From NCBI GenBank assembly GCA_030604905.1, contig JAUVVA010000037.1:1-32232 (forward strand): a DNA stretch of 32,232 nucleotides, read 5' to 3'. Position 1 is the stretch's first letter. Each line of letters opens with the position of its first letter. The stretch comes from Verrucomicrobiota bacterium (GTDB taxonomy: Bacteria > Verrucomicrobiota > Verrucomicrobiia > Opitutales > Opitutaceae). The notes below the pieces were generated by a model. It ran no database searches. It worked only from the letters and a program-made list of their open reading frames with translations, and had not been told where the DNA came from. Shown one piece after another: positions 24,819 to 32,232 of the stretch. A program made the position numbers and the translations under genes.

Positions 24819-25851
24819 TTCGGCCCGCGCGCAAGGACGCCACGAGCTCGGCCGTGCCCTCGGCCATGCTCACCTTGGGCGAATAACCAAGATCGCGGCG
24901 CGCGGCGGAGATATTGAACCAGTGGTCCTTCGCCAGCTCCGCCGCGATGAAGCGCGTCATCGGCGGCTCGCCGCGCAGAGGCAGCAAGCGCCAGCCCAGT
25001 TCGCACACGCCTCCCAGCGCGCTCGCCGCCGCGAGGGAGAGCGCCTTGGTGACGGGCGGCTCGCCGAGCGCGCGCAGGAGATCGTTGATCCAGTCCCAGA
25101 GCACGACGGCCTCGCCGTTGGTGATGAAGTAGGCCCGGCCCGCCGCCGGCCCGCGCGCTCCACCCGGCGCGCCGAGCGCGCGCTCGGCCAGCAGGTGGGC
25201 GTCGACCGCGTTGCGCACGTGCACCATGTCGACCTGGTTTTGCCCGCGCCCCACGATGCGCAGGCGGCCGGCCCGCGCGCGCGCCAGGATGCGCGGCACG
25301 AGGTGCGGGTCGCCCACACCCCAGATCAGGTGCGGCCGCAGCGCGCAGACGCGAAACAGCTCCGTCGTCGAGGCCAGCGCCTCGCCCTCGGCGATCGCCT
25401 TGGTGACCGGATACGGGCTTGGGCAGTGCCGCGTGAGCGGCAGCGACTCGTCGGCGTCGGCGAGATCGAGGCCGTTGTAGACCACGCTCGGCGTGCTCGT
25501 ATGCACGAAGCGCGGCACGCCCGCCGCCTGCGCCGCGCGGATCAGCGCCCGGGTGGCGAGCACGTTGTCCCGATAAAAATCGTCATACCTGCCCCACACG
25601 CCGACTCGCGCCGCCACGTGAAACACCGTGTCCGCCCCGCGCACCGCCTCTTCGCAGACCGAGGCCTCGTGCAGCGGCCCCACCACCACGCGCACGCCGC
25701 GCGCCTCCAGCGCCGGCCGGGCCGAACGCGAGACCACCGTCACGCGACGCCCCGCCTCCAGCAGGCGATCGACCAGATGCGAACCAAGAAACCCGGTGCC
25801 CCCGGTCACCAGAACCGGAGTGTCGATGTCGGCGATCTTTTGCGTGCTCAT
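24814..25851 (-). CDS. oleD: OleD-like NAD(P)H-dependent 2-alkyl-3-oxoalkanoate reductase
   Basis: This 345-residue protein is an extended short-chain dehydrogenase. The Rossmann motif GGTGFLG is at 17-23. Ser119 in HTSTPSVVYNG and Tyr147-Lys151 in YPVTK form the catalytic set. The overall pattern follows OleD closely: VFHVAARVGVWGRYDDFYRDNV, LRPHLIWGVGDPHLVPRI, FITNGEAVVLWDWINDLL, and LRGEPPMTRFIAAELAKDHWFNISAARRDLGY. OleD reduces the beta-keto acid made by OleA to a beta-hydroxy acid in head-to-head hydrocarbon synthesis. It lies 12 bases downstream of oleC. The last bases and TGA coincide with the right terminal repeat of the neighbouring element. A general 3-beta-hydroxysteroid dehydrogenase annotation would be less specific. 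Confidence 0.88.
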   Translation of the reverse strand: MSTQKIADIDTPVLVTGGTGFLGSHLVDRLLEAGRRVTVVSRSARPALEARGVRVVVGPLHEASVCEEAVRGADTVFHVAARVGVWGRYDDFYRDNVLATRALIRAAQAAGVPRFVHTSTPSVVYNGLDLADADESLPLTRHCPSPYPVTKAIAEGEALASTTELFRVCALRPHLIWGVGDPHLVPRILARARAGRLRIVGRGQNQVDMVHVRNAVDAHLLAERALGAPGGARGPAAGRAYFITNGEAVVLWDWINDLLRALGEPPVTKALSLAAASALGGVCELGWRLLPLRGEPPMTRFIAAELAKDHWFNISAARRDLGYSPKVSMAEGTAELVASLRAGRT

Positions 25852-25863
25852 GGGAAGAGGGTC

Positions 25864-27561
25864 TCAGCGTTTGGGGTCGGACTCAAAACCAACCGCACCC
25901 TCCTCGTTGACCCAGCGGGTGAGGGTGAGGCGGTGGATTTTCGCGTTGTGCCGCACGTCGACCGGCAGCTGCTTGCGAAAGTAGAAGGATTTTAAGGCCG
26001 AGGTGTGCACGTGGGCGAGCGCCAGGGCTCGCAGCTCGCGCGCCAGCCGACGACAATGGTCGCCCGAGTCGACCTTCGTCGGGTCGTCCGGTTCCACCAC
26101 GATCGCCGGTCGCGCGCGTCCACCGACCAGCAGTTTGACCAAGGCCGCGCGCCGCACTTCCGCGTGCGCCTCAAAAATCGGCTCCACCTGCGCCGGGAAA
26201 AGCGGCCCGCGCGCGGTCTCCACCGCCTCCACCTTGCGCCCGGCGAACCAGAGCCGGCCCCACGCGTCGAGAAAGCCGAGATCGCCCATGCGGTGCCAGA
26301 CCTCGCCGCGCGCCGCGTCGGGGATCTTCGCCCCGGCCGTCGCCTCGGGCAGGCCGTCGTATTCCAGCGTCACGGTGGGGCCGCGCACGATGATCTCGCC
26401 GATCTCGTTCACCGCCGCCTCGTGCGTCTGCGCGATGTCGGCCACCGGTCCCTCGACCGGCGCGATCACGCGCACGGCGTTGGCCCCCAGCGGTCGGCCC
26501 ACGCAGACGCCCGCTCCCTGGAGCGTGTCGGCCGCGGTGCCGCCCAGCACCTCCTCGCCCGAGATCGTGCTCACCGGCAGCGCCTCCGTGGCGCCGTAGG
26601 GGCTGTGCATTTCTCCGTTCGGCATCACCTCGCGCATCGCCTGCCAGAGCCCGGGCGGCACCGGCGCGCCCGCGCAGAGCACGCGGCGCAGACTGGGCAG
26701 GGTGGTCTTCGTGCGCAGGCAATGCGCGGCGAGATTTCCCCACAAGGTCGGCGAGCCGAAGGAGGTCGTCACACCCTCCTGCCGGATCGCTTGCACGAGC
26801 TTCGCCGGGTCGGCCTGGGCCGGACGCGAGGGGTCGATCTCCGGCACCACCACCGTCATGCCGAGCGCGGGCGCGAAGAGCGCGAAGAGCGGCAACAGCG
26901 GCAGGTCCACCTCGCCGGGCTCGATGCCGTAGGTCTCGCGGATCAAGCGCACCTGCGCGTCGAACTGCCCATGCGTGTAGACGACGCCCTTCGGCGCGCC
27001 GGTCGAGCCGCTGGTGAACAAGATCGCCGCCGGCTCCGCCGCCGCGCACACCCGAGCTCCGCGGTCGCCGGCCGGCCGGCGCGCGCCGGACGGCGCGAGA
27101 CGCGCGGTCGTCGTGCCCGGCACCGCCACGCGCACCTCCACGCTGCGGAAAGCGGAGCGGAAAATCCAGGAGGCGAAGCGGGCGAGCGGAATGCCCACCA
27201 GCGCGCACGGACGGCTGTGCGCCACGCAGCGCAGGAAGGCTTTTCGGCCCATGCCCGGATCGATCACGACCGGCAGCGCACCGAGCTCAAAGAGGGCAAA
27301 CACCACCGCGATCAACGGCAGGCCCTGTCGCACCATCACCAGCGTGCGGTCACCGGGTCGCACCCCCGCGGCGGAGAGACGCTCCCGCCACGCGGCGACC
27401 TCGGCGGAGAGTTCAGCGTAGGAGAGGACGAGGTAGTCGATCCGGTCACCGCGCCGGCCGCGCGGCACCTTGAGCGCGGCCTGCGCCGGCTGGGCCGCCG
27501 CCTGGAGGACGAGGTGGCGGGCGATGTTGGCGGAGGCGTCGGCGGTCACGGCGAGGGTCAC
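25864..27561 (-). CDS. oleC: OleC-like AMP-forming beta-lactone synthetase
   Basis: This 565-residue protein is an ANL-superfamily adenylating enzyme. It has LVMVRQGLPLIAVVFALFELGALPVVIDPGMG at 74-105, the P-loop SGSTGAPKG at 184-192, DLPLLPLFALFAPALGMTVVVPEIDPSRPA, PYGATEALP, MGDLGFLDAWGRLWFAGRK and a catalytic-type Lys541 in VRHNAKIHR. The DPGMG, PLFALF and EIDPSRPA blocks are characteristic of OleC. OleC activates beta-hydroxy acids from OleD and closes a beta-lactone, which OleB decarboxylates to a cis-olefin. Start codon GTG 27561; GTG 27549 is an alternative. oleD follows. Neither oleA (thiolase) nor oleB (alpha/beta-hydrolase) is in the window. Confidence 0.88.
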   Translation of the reverse strand: MTLAVTADASANIARHLVLQAAAQPAQAALKVPRGRRGDRIDYLVLSYAELSAEVAAWRERLSAAGVRPGDRTLVMVRQGLPLIAVVFALFELGALPVVIDPGMGRKAFLRCVAHSRPCALVGIPLARFASWIFRSAFRSVEVRVAVPGTTTARLAPSGARRPAGDRGARVCAAAEPAAILFTSGSTGAPKGVVYTHGQFDAQVRLIRETYGIEPGEVDLPLLPLFALFAPALGMTVVVPEIDPSRPAQADPAKLVQAIRQEGVTTSFGSPTLWGNLAAHCLRTKTTLPSLRRVLCAGAPVPPGLWQAMREVMPNGEMHSPYGATEALPVSTISGEEVLGGTAADTLQGAGVCVGRPLGANAVRVIAPVEGPVADIAQTHEAAVNEIGEIIVRGPTVTLEYDGLPEATAGAKIPDAARGEVWHRMGDLGFLDAWGRLWFAGRKVEAVETARGPLFPAQVEPIFEAHAEVRRAALVKLLVGGRARPAIVVEPDDPTKVDSGDHCRRLARELRALALAHVHTSALKSFYFRKQLPVDVRHNAKIHRLTLTRWVNEEGAVGFESDPKR

Positions 27562-27580
27562 GGCGGCGAAAAGAATCGCG

Positions 27581-27610
27581 CTATAACGCAGAGCCCCACC
27601 GCTTCCGCAA
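27581..27610 (-). promoter_or_regulatory. Candidate promoter of oleC-oleD
   Basis: On the minus strand TTGCGG (27610-27605), an 18-base spacer and TTATAG (27586-27581) resemble a sigma-70 promoter. Transcription would start near 27574, leaving a short leader of about 13 bases to GTG 27561, or about 25 to GTG 27549. It lies in the 114-base gap between the histidine kinase stop and oleC. The same TTGCGG hexamer stands before lexA. Confidence 0.35.
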
Positions 27611-27675
27611 GCGCGGCCGGCCGCTTCCGGGTCGGCCCTTCTCGACTCAAGCCCACCCGGAGGCCACCCCGCGCC

Positions 27676-30267
27676 TCAACTTATCCCCTCCAGCACCTGC
27701 CGGATCACCTTGGCGAAATCGGTTATGCGATAGGGCTTCGGGATCATGCCACGGAATCCATAGGCGCGGTGATCGCTCATCACCGGGTCGCTCGAATAAC
27801 CGCTGCTCACGATCGCGCGCACCTCCGGGTCGATCTTCATCAACTCTCGCATGCACTGGAGCCCGCCCATGCCGCCCGGCACGGTCAAATCGGTGATGAC
27901 CAGATCGAAACGCCGCCCCTCCTCCAACGCGCGCTTGTAGGCCTCGATCGCAGCCGTGCCGTCGGCCGCGGCCTCCACCTTGAATCCGATGCGCCGCAGC
28001 AACTGCGAAGCCATGGTCCGGATTCCCTCCTCGTCGTCCATCAGCAACACGCGCCCGTTCATCGTCGGCGAGCCGCCGAAGGGAGTCTGCGTCAGCGTCG
28101 AAGCCTGCGCCGACCTGGTCGCGGGCAACCAGATGCGGAAGCGGGTGCCGCGACCGATCTCGGAATCCACCTCGATGTAGCCGCCATGCTTTTTCACGAT
28201 CGCATAGACCGTCGCGAGGCCGAGTCCGCTGCCTTCGCGCTTCGTCGTGAAATACGGGTCGAAGATCTTGCCCAGATGCTCCGGCCGGATGCCCGCCCCC
28301 GTGTCGCTCACCGACAACCGCACCGTCGGCCCGCTCAGGCCCGTGCGCAGCGGGGCCGCGCTGTCGTTGGCCAGGTTGATCCAGATCAGGCCGCCGTCGG
28401 GCATGGCCTGCGACGCGTTGAGCACCAGGTTTTGCACCACCTGCCCGATCTGGCCTTTGTCGACATCCGCCGCCCAGAGATCCTGCTCGATCTCAAATTG
28501 GCACTTCGCCTTCGCCCCGTGGAGGCAAAACTCCGCCGTCTCGCGCACCACCTCCGCCAGCTGCACCGCCGAACGGATCGGATCCCCGCCCTTGGCGAAG
28601 GTCAGCAACTGCTGCGTGAGATCGCGCGCCCGCATCAGGCCCTTCTCCGCCTCCTGCAACCACTGCGCGCTCGTGCTCTGCACCTGCGTGTCGAGCATCG
28701 CCAGCGTCACGTTGCCCATGACCACGGTGAGCAGGTTGTTGAAATCGTGCGCGATCCCGCCGGCCAGCACGCCCACGCTCTCGAGCTTGGTCGCGCGCAG
28801 CATCTCCGACTCCAGCTTCGCGCGCTCGGTGACGTCGCGCAGCACGAGCACCACGCCGGCCGGCTGGCTGGCGGTGTCGCGGACCGGGGCGCAACGCCCC
28901 TCGACCAGTCGCTGCACCCCCTGCCGGTGCAGCAGCGCCGTCGCCGCGGGCAGCTCCACCACCAAGGCCTCCGACAACGCGCGCAGATGCGGCGACTCCA
29001 CCGGCTCACGCGAGCGCTCGTGTTGCAAGGGGCACACGTCCGAAATCGAGCGACCGATCGCCACCCCGTCCGTCCATCCGGTGAGCTCCTCCGCCGCCTC
29101 GTTGATGTAGGTCACCACGCCCTTGCGGTCGGTCGTGATCACCGCCTCCGCCATCGCGCGCAGCGTCACGCGCAGCCGCTCGCGCTCGGAAGCGAGATCC
29201 TCTTCCGCCACCTTCCGCGCGTGGATGTCGGAGTGGGTGCCCACGAAACGCACCGGCCGCCCCGCCTCGTCAAACTGGGCCAGGCCGCGCGCGAGGATCC
29301 ACCGATAGCGCCCGTCCTTGCAAAGGAGCCGATGCTCCACGCGGTAGCTCTCGGTCCGACGGGCCAGGTGCATGTCCATCGCGCGCGTCGCCGCCGCGCG
29401 ATCCTCCGGATGCGTGAGCGCGTCCCAAGCCTCGCGCGATTCCTCCAGATCGCCCCGCCCGTAGCCGAGCATCTCGCGACTGCGGTCCGAAACGAAAAAA
29501 CGCCCGCTCGCAAAATCGACCTCCCAGATGCCGGCGTTGATGCCCCGCACGGCCAACTGCCAGCGATCCTCGCTCTCGCGCAGGCGCTCCTGCGTCTGCC
29601 GCAGGTCCGTCACGTCGGTGAAGACCGCCATCACCCGCGAATGGTCCGGCCGCCCCTTGTCCACCGGAACCGACCAGTGCATGATCGCCTGCACGCTCCG
29701 CCCGTCGCCCCGCCTCAGGCTCACGTTGTGCACCAGCTCCCGCTGCCCCGCCCACAAGGCCTCGAGCTTGGCGGAGAAGGCCGCCTCGAACTCCGGCCCG
29801 AAATCCGGCAGCCGATCCTGCGCTTCGGCCAGGTCCTTCAGCCCCGTGATCTCCAGCGCGGTCCGGTTGAGCGCCACCAGTTTCATGCGCTTGAACTGCT
29901 CCCGCAAAACCTGCGGACGCCTCCGCAGGTGCCCGGAGAAATCCGAAACCCCCTCCGCGCGAAGCTCCTCGACCCACGCCGCCTGCGAGCGCATGTCCAT
30001 GACCACCACGGCTACCGGCGCGTGATCGAACAAAAACTTCAACCGCTCGGCCGACACCGCAAAATCCGCGGTCTTCTTCCGCACCCTCGCCCGGTAAATC
30101 AGAAACGACACCAAGGCCGCCAGCGCCCCGGCCAAGCCCATCCCCCACCACTCCGCCACGCTCACGGCGACCCAGGGATCCTCCGCCGCACGCGCCACCG
30201 GCAGACCGGCCGCGGCACCGATCACACATAAACTGAAACGCCCGAAACAACGCGAAGAGGTAAGCAT
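27676..30267 (-). CDS. Hybrid PAS sensor histidine kinase with C-terminal receiver
   Basis: This protein is 863 residues. A signal-like N-terminus (to about 27) is followed by a transmembrane helix at about 40-58. Three PAS regions follow (about 75-220, 235-350, 365-480; DRWQLAVRGINAGIWEVDF and AMAEAVITTDRKGVVTYINEAAEELTGW). HisKA carries His507 in GGIAHDFNNLL. The HATPase has N box QNLVLNASQAM with Asn617, G1 DTGAGI at 655-660, FDPYFTTK and GSGLGL. The receiver has the acidic pocket Asp744/745, phospho-acceptor Asp793 in ITDLTVPGG and Lys844. All catalytic residues are present. The signal is unknown. No separate response-regulator gene is adjacent, so its output partner lies elsewhere. The 114 bases upstream contain an AT-rich patch with CGTAA repeated but no clear promoter. 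Confidence 0.95.
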   Translation of the reverse strand: MLTSSRCFGRFSLCVIGAAAGLPVARAAEDPWVAVSVAEWWGMGLAGALAALVSFLIYRARVRKKTADFAVSAERLKFLFDHAPVAVVVMDMRSQAAWVEELRAEGVSDFSGHLRRRPQVLREQFKRMKLVALNRTALEITGLKDLAEAQDRLPDFGPEFEAAFSAKLEALWAGQRELVHNVSLRRGDGRSVQAIMHWSVPVDKGRPDHSRVMAVFTDVTDLRQTQERLRESEDRWQLAVRGINAGIWEVDFASGRFFVSDRSREMLGYGRGDLEESREAWDALTHPEDRAAATRAMDMHLARRTESYRVEHRLLCKDGRYRWILARGLAQFDEAGRPVRFVGTHSDIHARKVAEEDLASERERLRVTLRAMAEAVITTDRKGVVTYINEAAEELTGWTDGVAIGRSISDVCPLQHERSREPVESPHLRALSEALVVELPAATALLHRQGVQRLVEGRCAPVRDTASQPAGVVLVLRDVTERAKLESEMLRATKLESVGVLAGGIAHDFNNLLTVVMGNVTLAMLDTQVQSTSAQWLQEAEKGLMRARDLTQQLLTFAKGGDPIRSAVQLAEVVRETAEFCLHGAKAKCQFEIEQDLWAADVDKGQIGQVVQNLVLNASQAMPDGGLIWINLANDSAAPLRTGLSGPTVRLSVSDTGAGIRPEHLGKIFDPYFTTKREGSGLGLATVYAIVKKHGGYIEVDSEIGRGTRFRIWLPATRSAQASTLTQTPFGGSPTMNGRVLLMDDEEGIRTMASQLLRRIGFKVEAAADGTAAIEAYKRALEEGRRFDLVITDLTVPGGMGGLQCMRELMKIDPEVRAIVSSGYSSDPVMSDHRAYGFRGMIPKPYRITDFAKVIRQVLEGIS

Positions 30268-30381
30268 GGACTCGGTATGGGTGCACGAACCAGACCAACC
30301 CGGCGGCGCTCCTGTCGAGGCGCAATCCGCAGACTTTTACGTTATCATTACGCAAACCAGCGCCCAAGCGCCCCCCGCTCG

Positions 30382-31167
30382 TCAGGCCCCTCGGTGGCGC
30401 CGCGCCCCCTCCAACCATCGCGAAAGCACCGACGCATCACGGAGAAACGCGTCCTCCGTATCCCCGGGCACGAACTCAAGCATCGCAAACCGCTCACCCG
30501 GCAAGGCCGCCAAGACCGGCCAGAACTCCGCCCACCTCGCCTCCCCCTCGGCCAAGGGCAAGCGCTGCGCCGAGCTCGGCCACCAATGGAAAACGTGCAC
30601 GTTGCTCACCCGCGCCGACACCGCGCGCAGCCCGGCCACGCACTCCTCGGTCGCCTCGCCGTTGTGCGGTTGCCAGCACGTGAAGAGATTTGGATGCGCC
30701 ACCTCCTCCAGCAGCCGGCTCGCCGACTCGTTGGTGTCGGTGAGGGTGTTGGCGTGAAACTCCGTCGAAATCGTCACCCCCACCTGCGCCGCCAGCGCGG
30801 TGATCCGGCGCAGATCCTCCACCACGGCCCGCCGCCCCTCGGTGCTCAGCTCCGCCGAGCCCTTGTTGCCCGGCCACACCCGGATCGTCGGCGCGCCCAG
30901 CTCCAGCGCCGAGTCGAGCACCTGCTTGAACGGCAGCCCGTTCGTCTCGCTGAACCCCGCGCGGTAATAGCTCCCGTAGGCCGCCACCCGCAGCCCCGCC
31001 TCCTGCGTCATCGCCCGCACCTCGCGCGCCCTCGGCAGGTCCCCGTGCGGCACATGGATGTCACCGCCCCACTCGATGCCGACCAAACCGGCCTTGCGCA
31101 CGAGCGCGATGATCTCGGCGGACGAGAGTTTGCGAAAGGTGATGGAGACCAGACCCGGGTGAATCAT
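30382..31167 (-). CDS. Sugar phosphate isomerase/epimerase (TIM-barrel, AP-endonuclease-2 superfamily)
   Basis: This protein is 261 residues from ATG 31167. It begins IHPGLVSITFRKLSSAEIIALVRKAGLVGIEWGGDIHVPHGD. Metal- and substrate-binding elements expected for the family are visible: the EWGGD region, IRVWPGNKGS, STEFHANTLTDT with a conserved Glu, LFTCWQPH, VSNVHVFHWWP and AMLEFVPGDTE with a late Glu. It is a xylose-isomerase-like barrel that would interconvert a keto and an aldo or epimeric sugar. The substrate is unknown. The open frame extends upstream to 31365 but there has GC-rich shadow composition, so ATG 31167 is chosen. It is divergent from the TolC-like gene, 95 bases away. Confidence 0.9.
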   Translation of the reverse strand: MIHPGLVSITFRKLSSAEIIALVRKAGLVGIEWGGDIHVPHGDLPRAREVRAMTQEAGLRVAAYGSYYRAGFSETNGLPFKQVLDSALELGAPTIRVWPGNKGSAELSTEGRRAVVEDLRRITALAAQVGVTISTEFHANTLTDTNESASRLLEEVAHPNLFTCWQPHNGEATEECVAGLRAVSARVSNVHVFHWWPSSAQRLPLAEGEARWAEFWPVLAALPGERFAMLEFVPGDTEDAFLRDASVLSRWLEGARRHRGA

Positions 31168-31262
31168 GCGCCCACCACAAGCCCCGCTCGCCCTCCTCAC
31201 AAGCCCGGGCAAAACTTTGTCGCCGGACCCGCCCCCCGCCGCGCGTAACACCCTCCGCATCC

Positions 31263-32232
31263 ATGCGCCCCTTCCGCCTCCTGCCCCTCGCCCTCGCCGT
31301 CGCGCTGTTGCCCTCCCCCGGGAACGCCGAGCCCCCGCTCGGCACTCCGTCCCCGCCGCCCCCACCCGCCGCCGCCCTCCTCCACGCCGTTTCCGAGGCC
31401 CCCACCCTCCAAGCCGCCCGCGCCCGCGCCGAGGCCGCCCGCGCCCGCCGCGCCTCCGCCGGCCGCTTCCCCGACCCGCAGCTCGAGGGCATGTATTCCC
31501 AGGTGCGCCGCCCCATGGGCATGGAGCAAAATCCCATGTGGGAAGTCTCCCTCACCCAGCCCCTCCCCAAGGCCGGCGAACGCGCCGCCGACCGCGACCG
31601 CGCCGCCGCCGCCGTCTCCATGGCCGAGGCCGACTTCGCGCTCATGGCCGGCGAGATGGCCGCCGACACCGCTCTCGCCCTCGCCGAGGCCGAGGCCGCC
31701 CGCGCCCGCGTCGCCCTTCTCCAACGCCAGGTCGAGCGCGGCGAGCGCATCCTCGCCGGCCTCGATGCCCGCCTCGGCGCCGGCTCCGGCCGCGTCGCCG
31801 ACCGCCTCGCCGTGCAAAGCCGCGTCGCCACCCTCCGCCTCCAGATCGAGCAGGAAAGCCGCCTCGCCGACGACGCCCTCGCCGAGGCCCGCGGCCGCCT
31901 CGGCCTCGCCCCCGAGGCCCCGCTCCCCGCCTTTTCCGCCCCCGCCTCCGCCGAGATCGACCCCGCCGCCCTGCCCGCGCTCCGCCTCGCCTCCGCCCGC
32001 GCCGACGAGGCCCGCGCCTTGGCCCGCATGGCCCGCGCCTCCGCCCGCCCCATGAGCGCCGTCGGCCTCCGCTTCGAACGCGAAGAAGAACGTATGGGCA
32101 ACATGGATACGGTCGGCGTCGCCTTCATGACCGAGCTGCCCTTCCGCGCCCGCGGCTACGCCCGCGCCGAGACCGCCGCCGCCCGCGCCGAGGAGCGCGC
32201 CGCCCGCGCCGAGGCCGAGACCGCCGGCCACC
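31263..32232 (+). CDS. TolC-family outer-membrane efflux protein (5' part, runs off the window)
   Basis: The first 323 residues are present with no stop before the window edge. A signal peptide at 1-22 (FRLLPLALAVALLPSPGNA) and a Pro-rich linker are followed by the OEP/TolC helical domain: LLHAVSEAPTLQAARARAEAARARRASAGRFPDPQLEGMYSQV, then MWEVSLTQPLPKAGERAADRDRA, and long Ala/Glu/Arg coiled-coil helices. Met clusters (RRPMGMEQNPMWEV and ERMGNMDTVGVAFM) resemble outer-membrane partners of metal (Cu/Ag-type) RND exporters, but a metal substrate is only inference. Membrane-fusion and RND genes would be expected downstream, outside the window. Confidence 0.87.
   Translation, partial: MRPFRLLPLALAVALLPSPGNAEPPLGTPSPPPPPAAALLHAVSEAPTLQAARARAEAARARRASAGRFPDPQLEGMYSQVRRPMGMEQNPMWEVSLTQPLPKAGERAADRDRAAAAVSMAEADFALMAGEMAADTALALAEAEAARARVALLQRQVERGERILAGLDARLGAGSGRVADRLAVQSRVATLRLQIEQESRLADDALAEARGRLGLAPEAPLPAFSAPASAEIDPAALPALRLASARADEARALARMARASARPMSAVGLRFEREEERMGNMDTVGVAFMTELPFRARGYARAETAAARAEERAARAEAETAGH

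Noticed and set aside
26005-30231. A plus-strand open frame of about 1400 codons across oleC and the histidine kinase
   Set aside because: It is antisense to two clear genes, is rich in Arg/His/Pro, and has no domain pattern. Such frames are expected opposite very GC-rich genes.

Overview
The window is very GC-rich chromosomal DNA, with third codon positions almost all G or C. It is most likely from a verrucomicrobium of the Opitutaceae type. The lineage is inferred from several things together: a LexA operator of the form TGTTC-N4-GAACA, a lexA-imuA-imuB-dnaE2 cassette, a FloA/NfeD membrane operon, OleC/OleD proteins, a secreted protein with the SLVGTVGQP...GFW pattern, and several families of short intergenic repeats. 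No rRNA, CRISPR array, transposase or prophage was found.

Layout. Bases 1-74 are the 3' end of an unidentified gene. Bases 120-4124 (minus strand) form a membrane-organisation operon: long NfeD protease, short NfeD, flotillin-like FloA, and a one-helix coiled-coil protein. Bases 4235-6300 (plus) hold an aldose-1-epimerase-like gene, a TatA-like gene and a DUF4199-like membrane gene. Bases 6406-12788 (plus) are an SOS mutagenesis cassette. It has a LexA box, then lexA, imuA, imuB and dnaE2, all in one direction. The LexA repressor, a RecA-like accessory protein, an inactive Y-family polymerase-like clamp adaptor and the error-prone replicative polymerase should be induced together on DNA damage. 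Bases 13102-19251 (plus) carry queA, a small membrane protein, a YceI-family protein, a TPR protein, two adjacent secreted proteins (one with a Peptidase_S74-type chaperone domain) and ychF. A tRNA-Arg(TCT) follows on the minus strand.

Bases 19603-31167 all run on the minus strand: glnB/K-type PII and amtB (ammonium transport and its regulator), DUF983, a PLP aminotransferase, TrmO-like tRNA methyltransferase, oleD and oleC (two steps of head-to-head long-chain olefin/beta-lactone synthesis, without oleA or oleB here), a hybrid PAS histidine kinase and a sugar-phosphate isomerase/epimerase. From 31263 to the end (plus) lies the 5' part of a TolC-family outer-membrane efflux gene.

The most unusual layer is non-coding. 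Each junction in the SOS cassette carries a different short repeat: a palindromic repeat of about 32 bp, 9-bp GATC repeats, 7-bp GTCATT repeats, and a pair of identical 25-bp palindromes after dnaE2. The first family also sits in frame inside the PHP-domain coding region of dnaE2. A second notable element (24548-24818) is a roughly 270-bp imperfect inverted repeat with nested hairpins. Its right terminal repeat contains the oleD stop codon.
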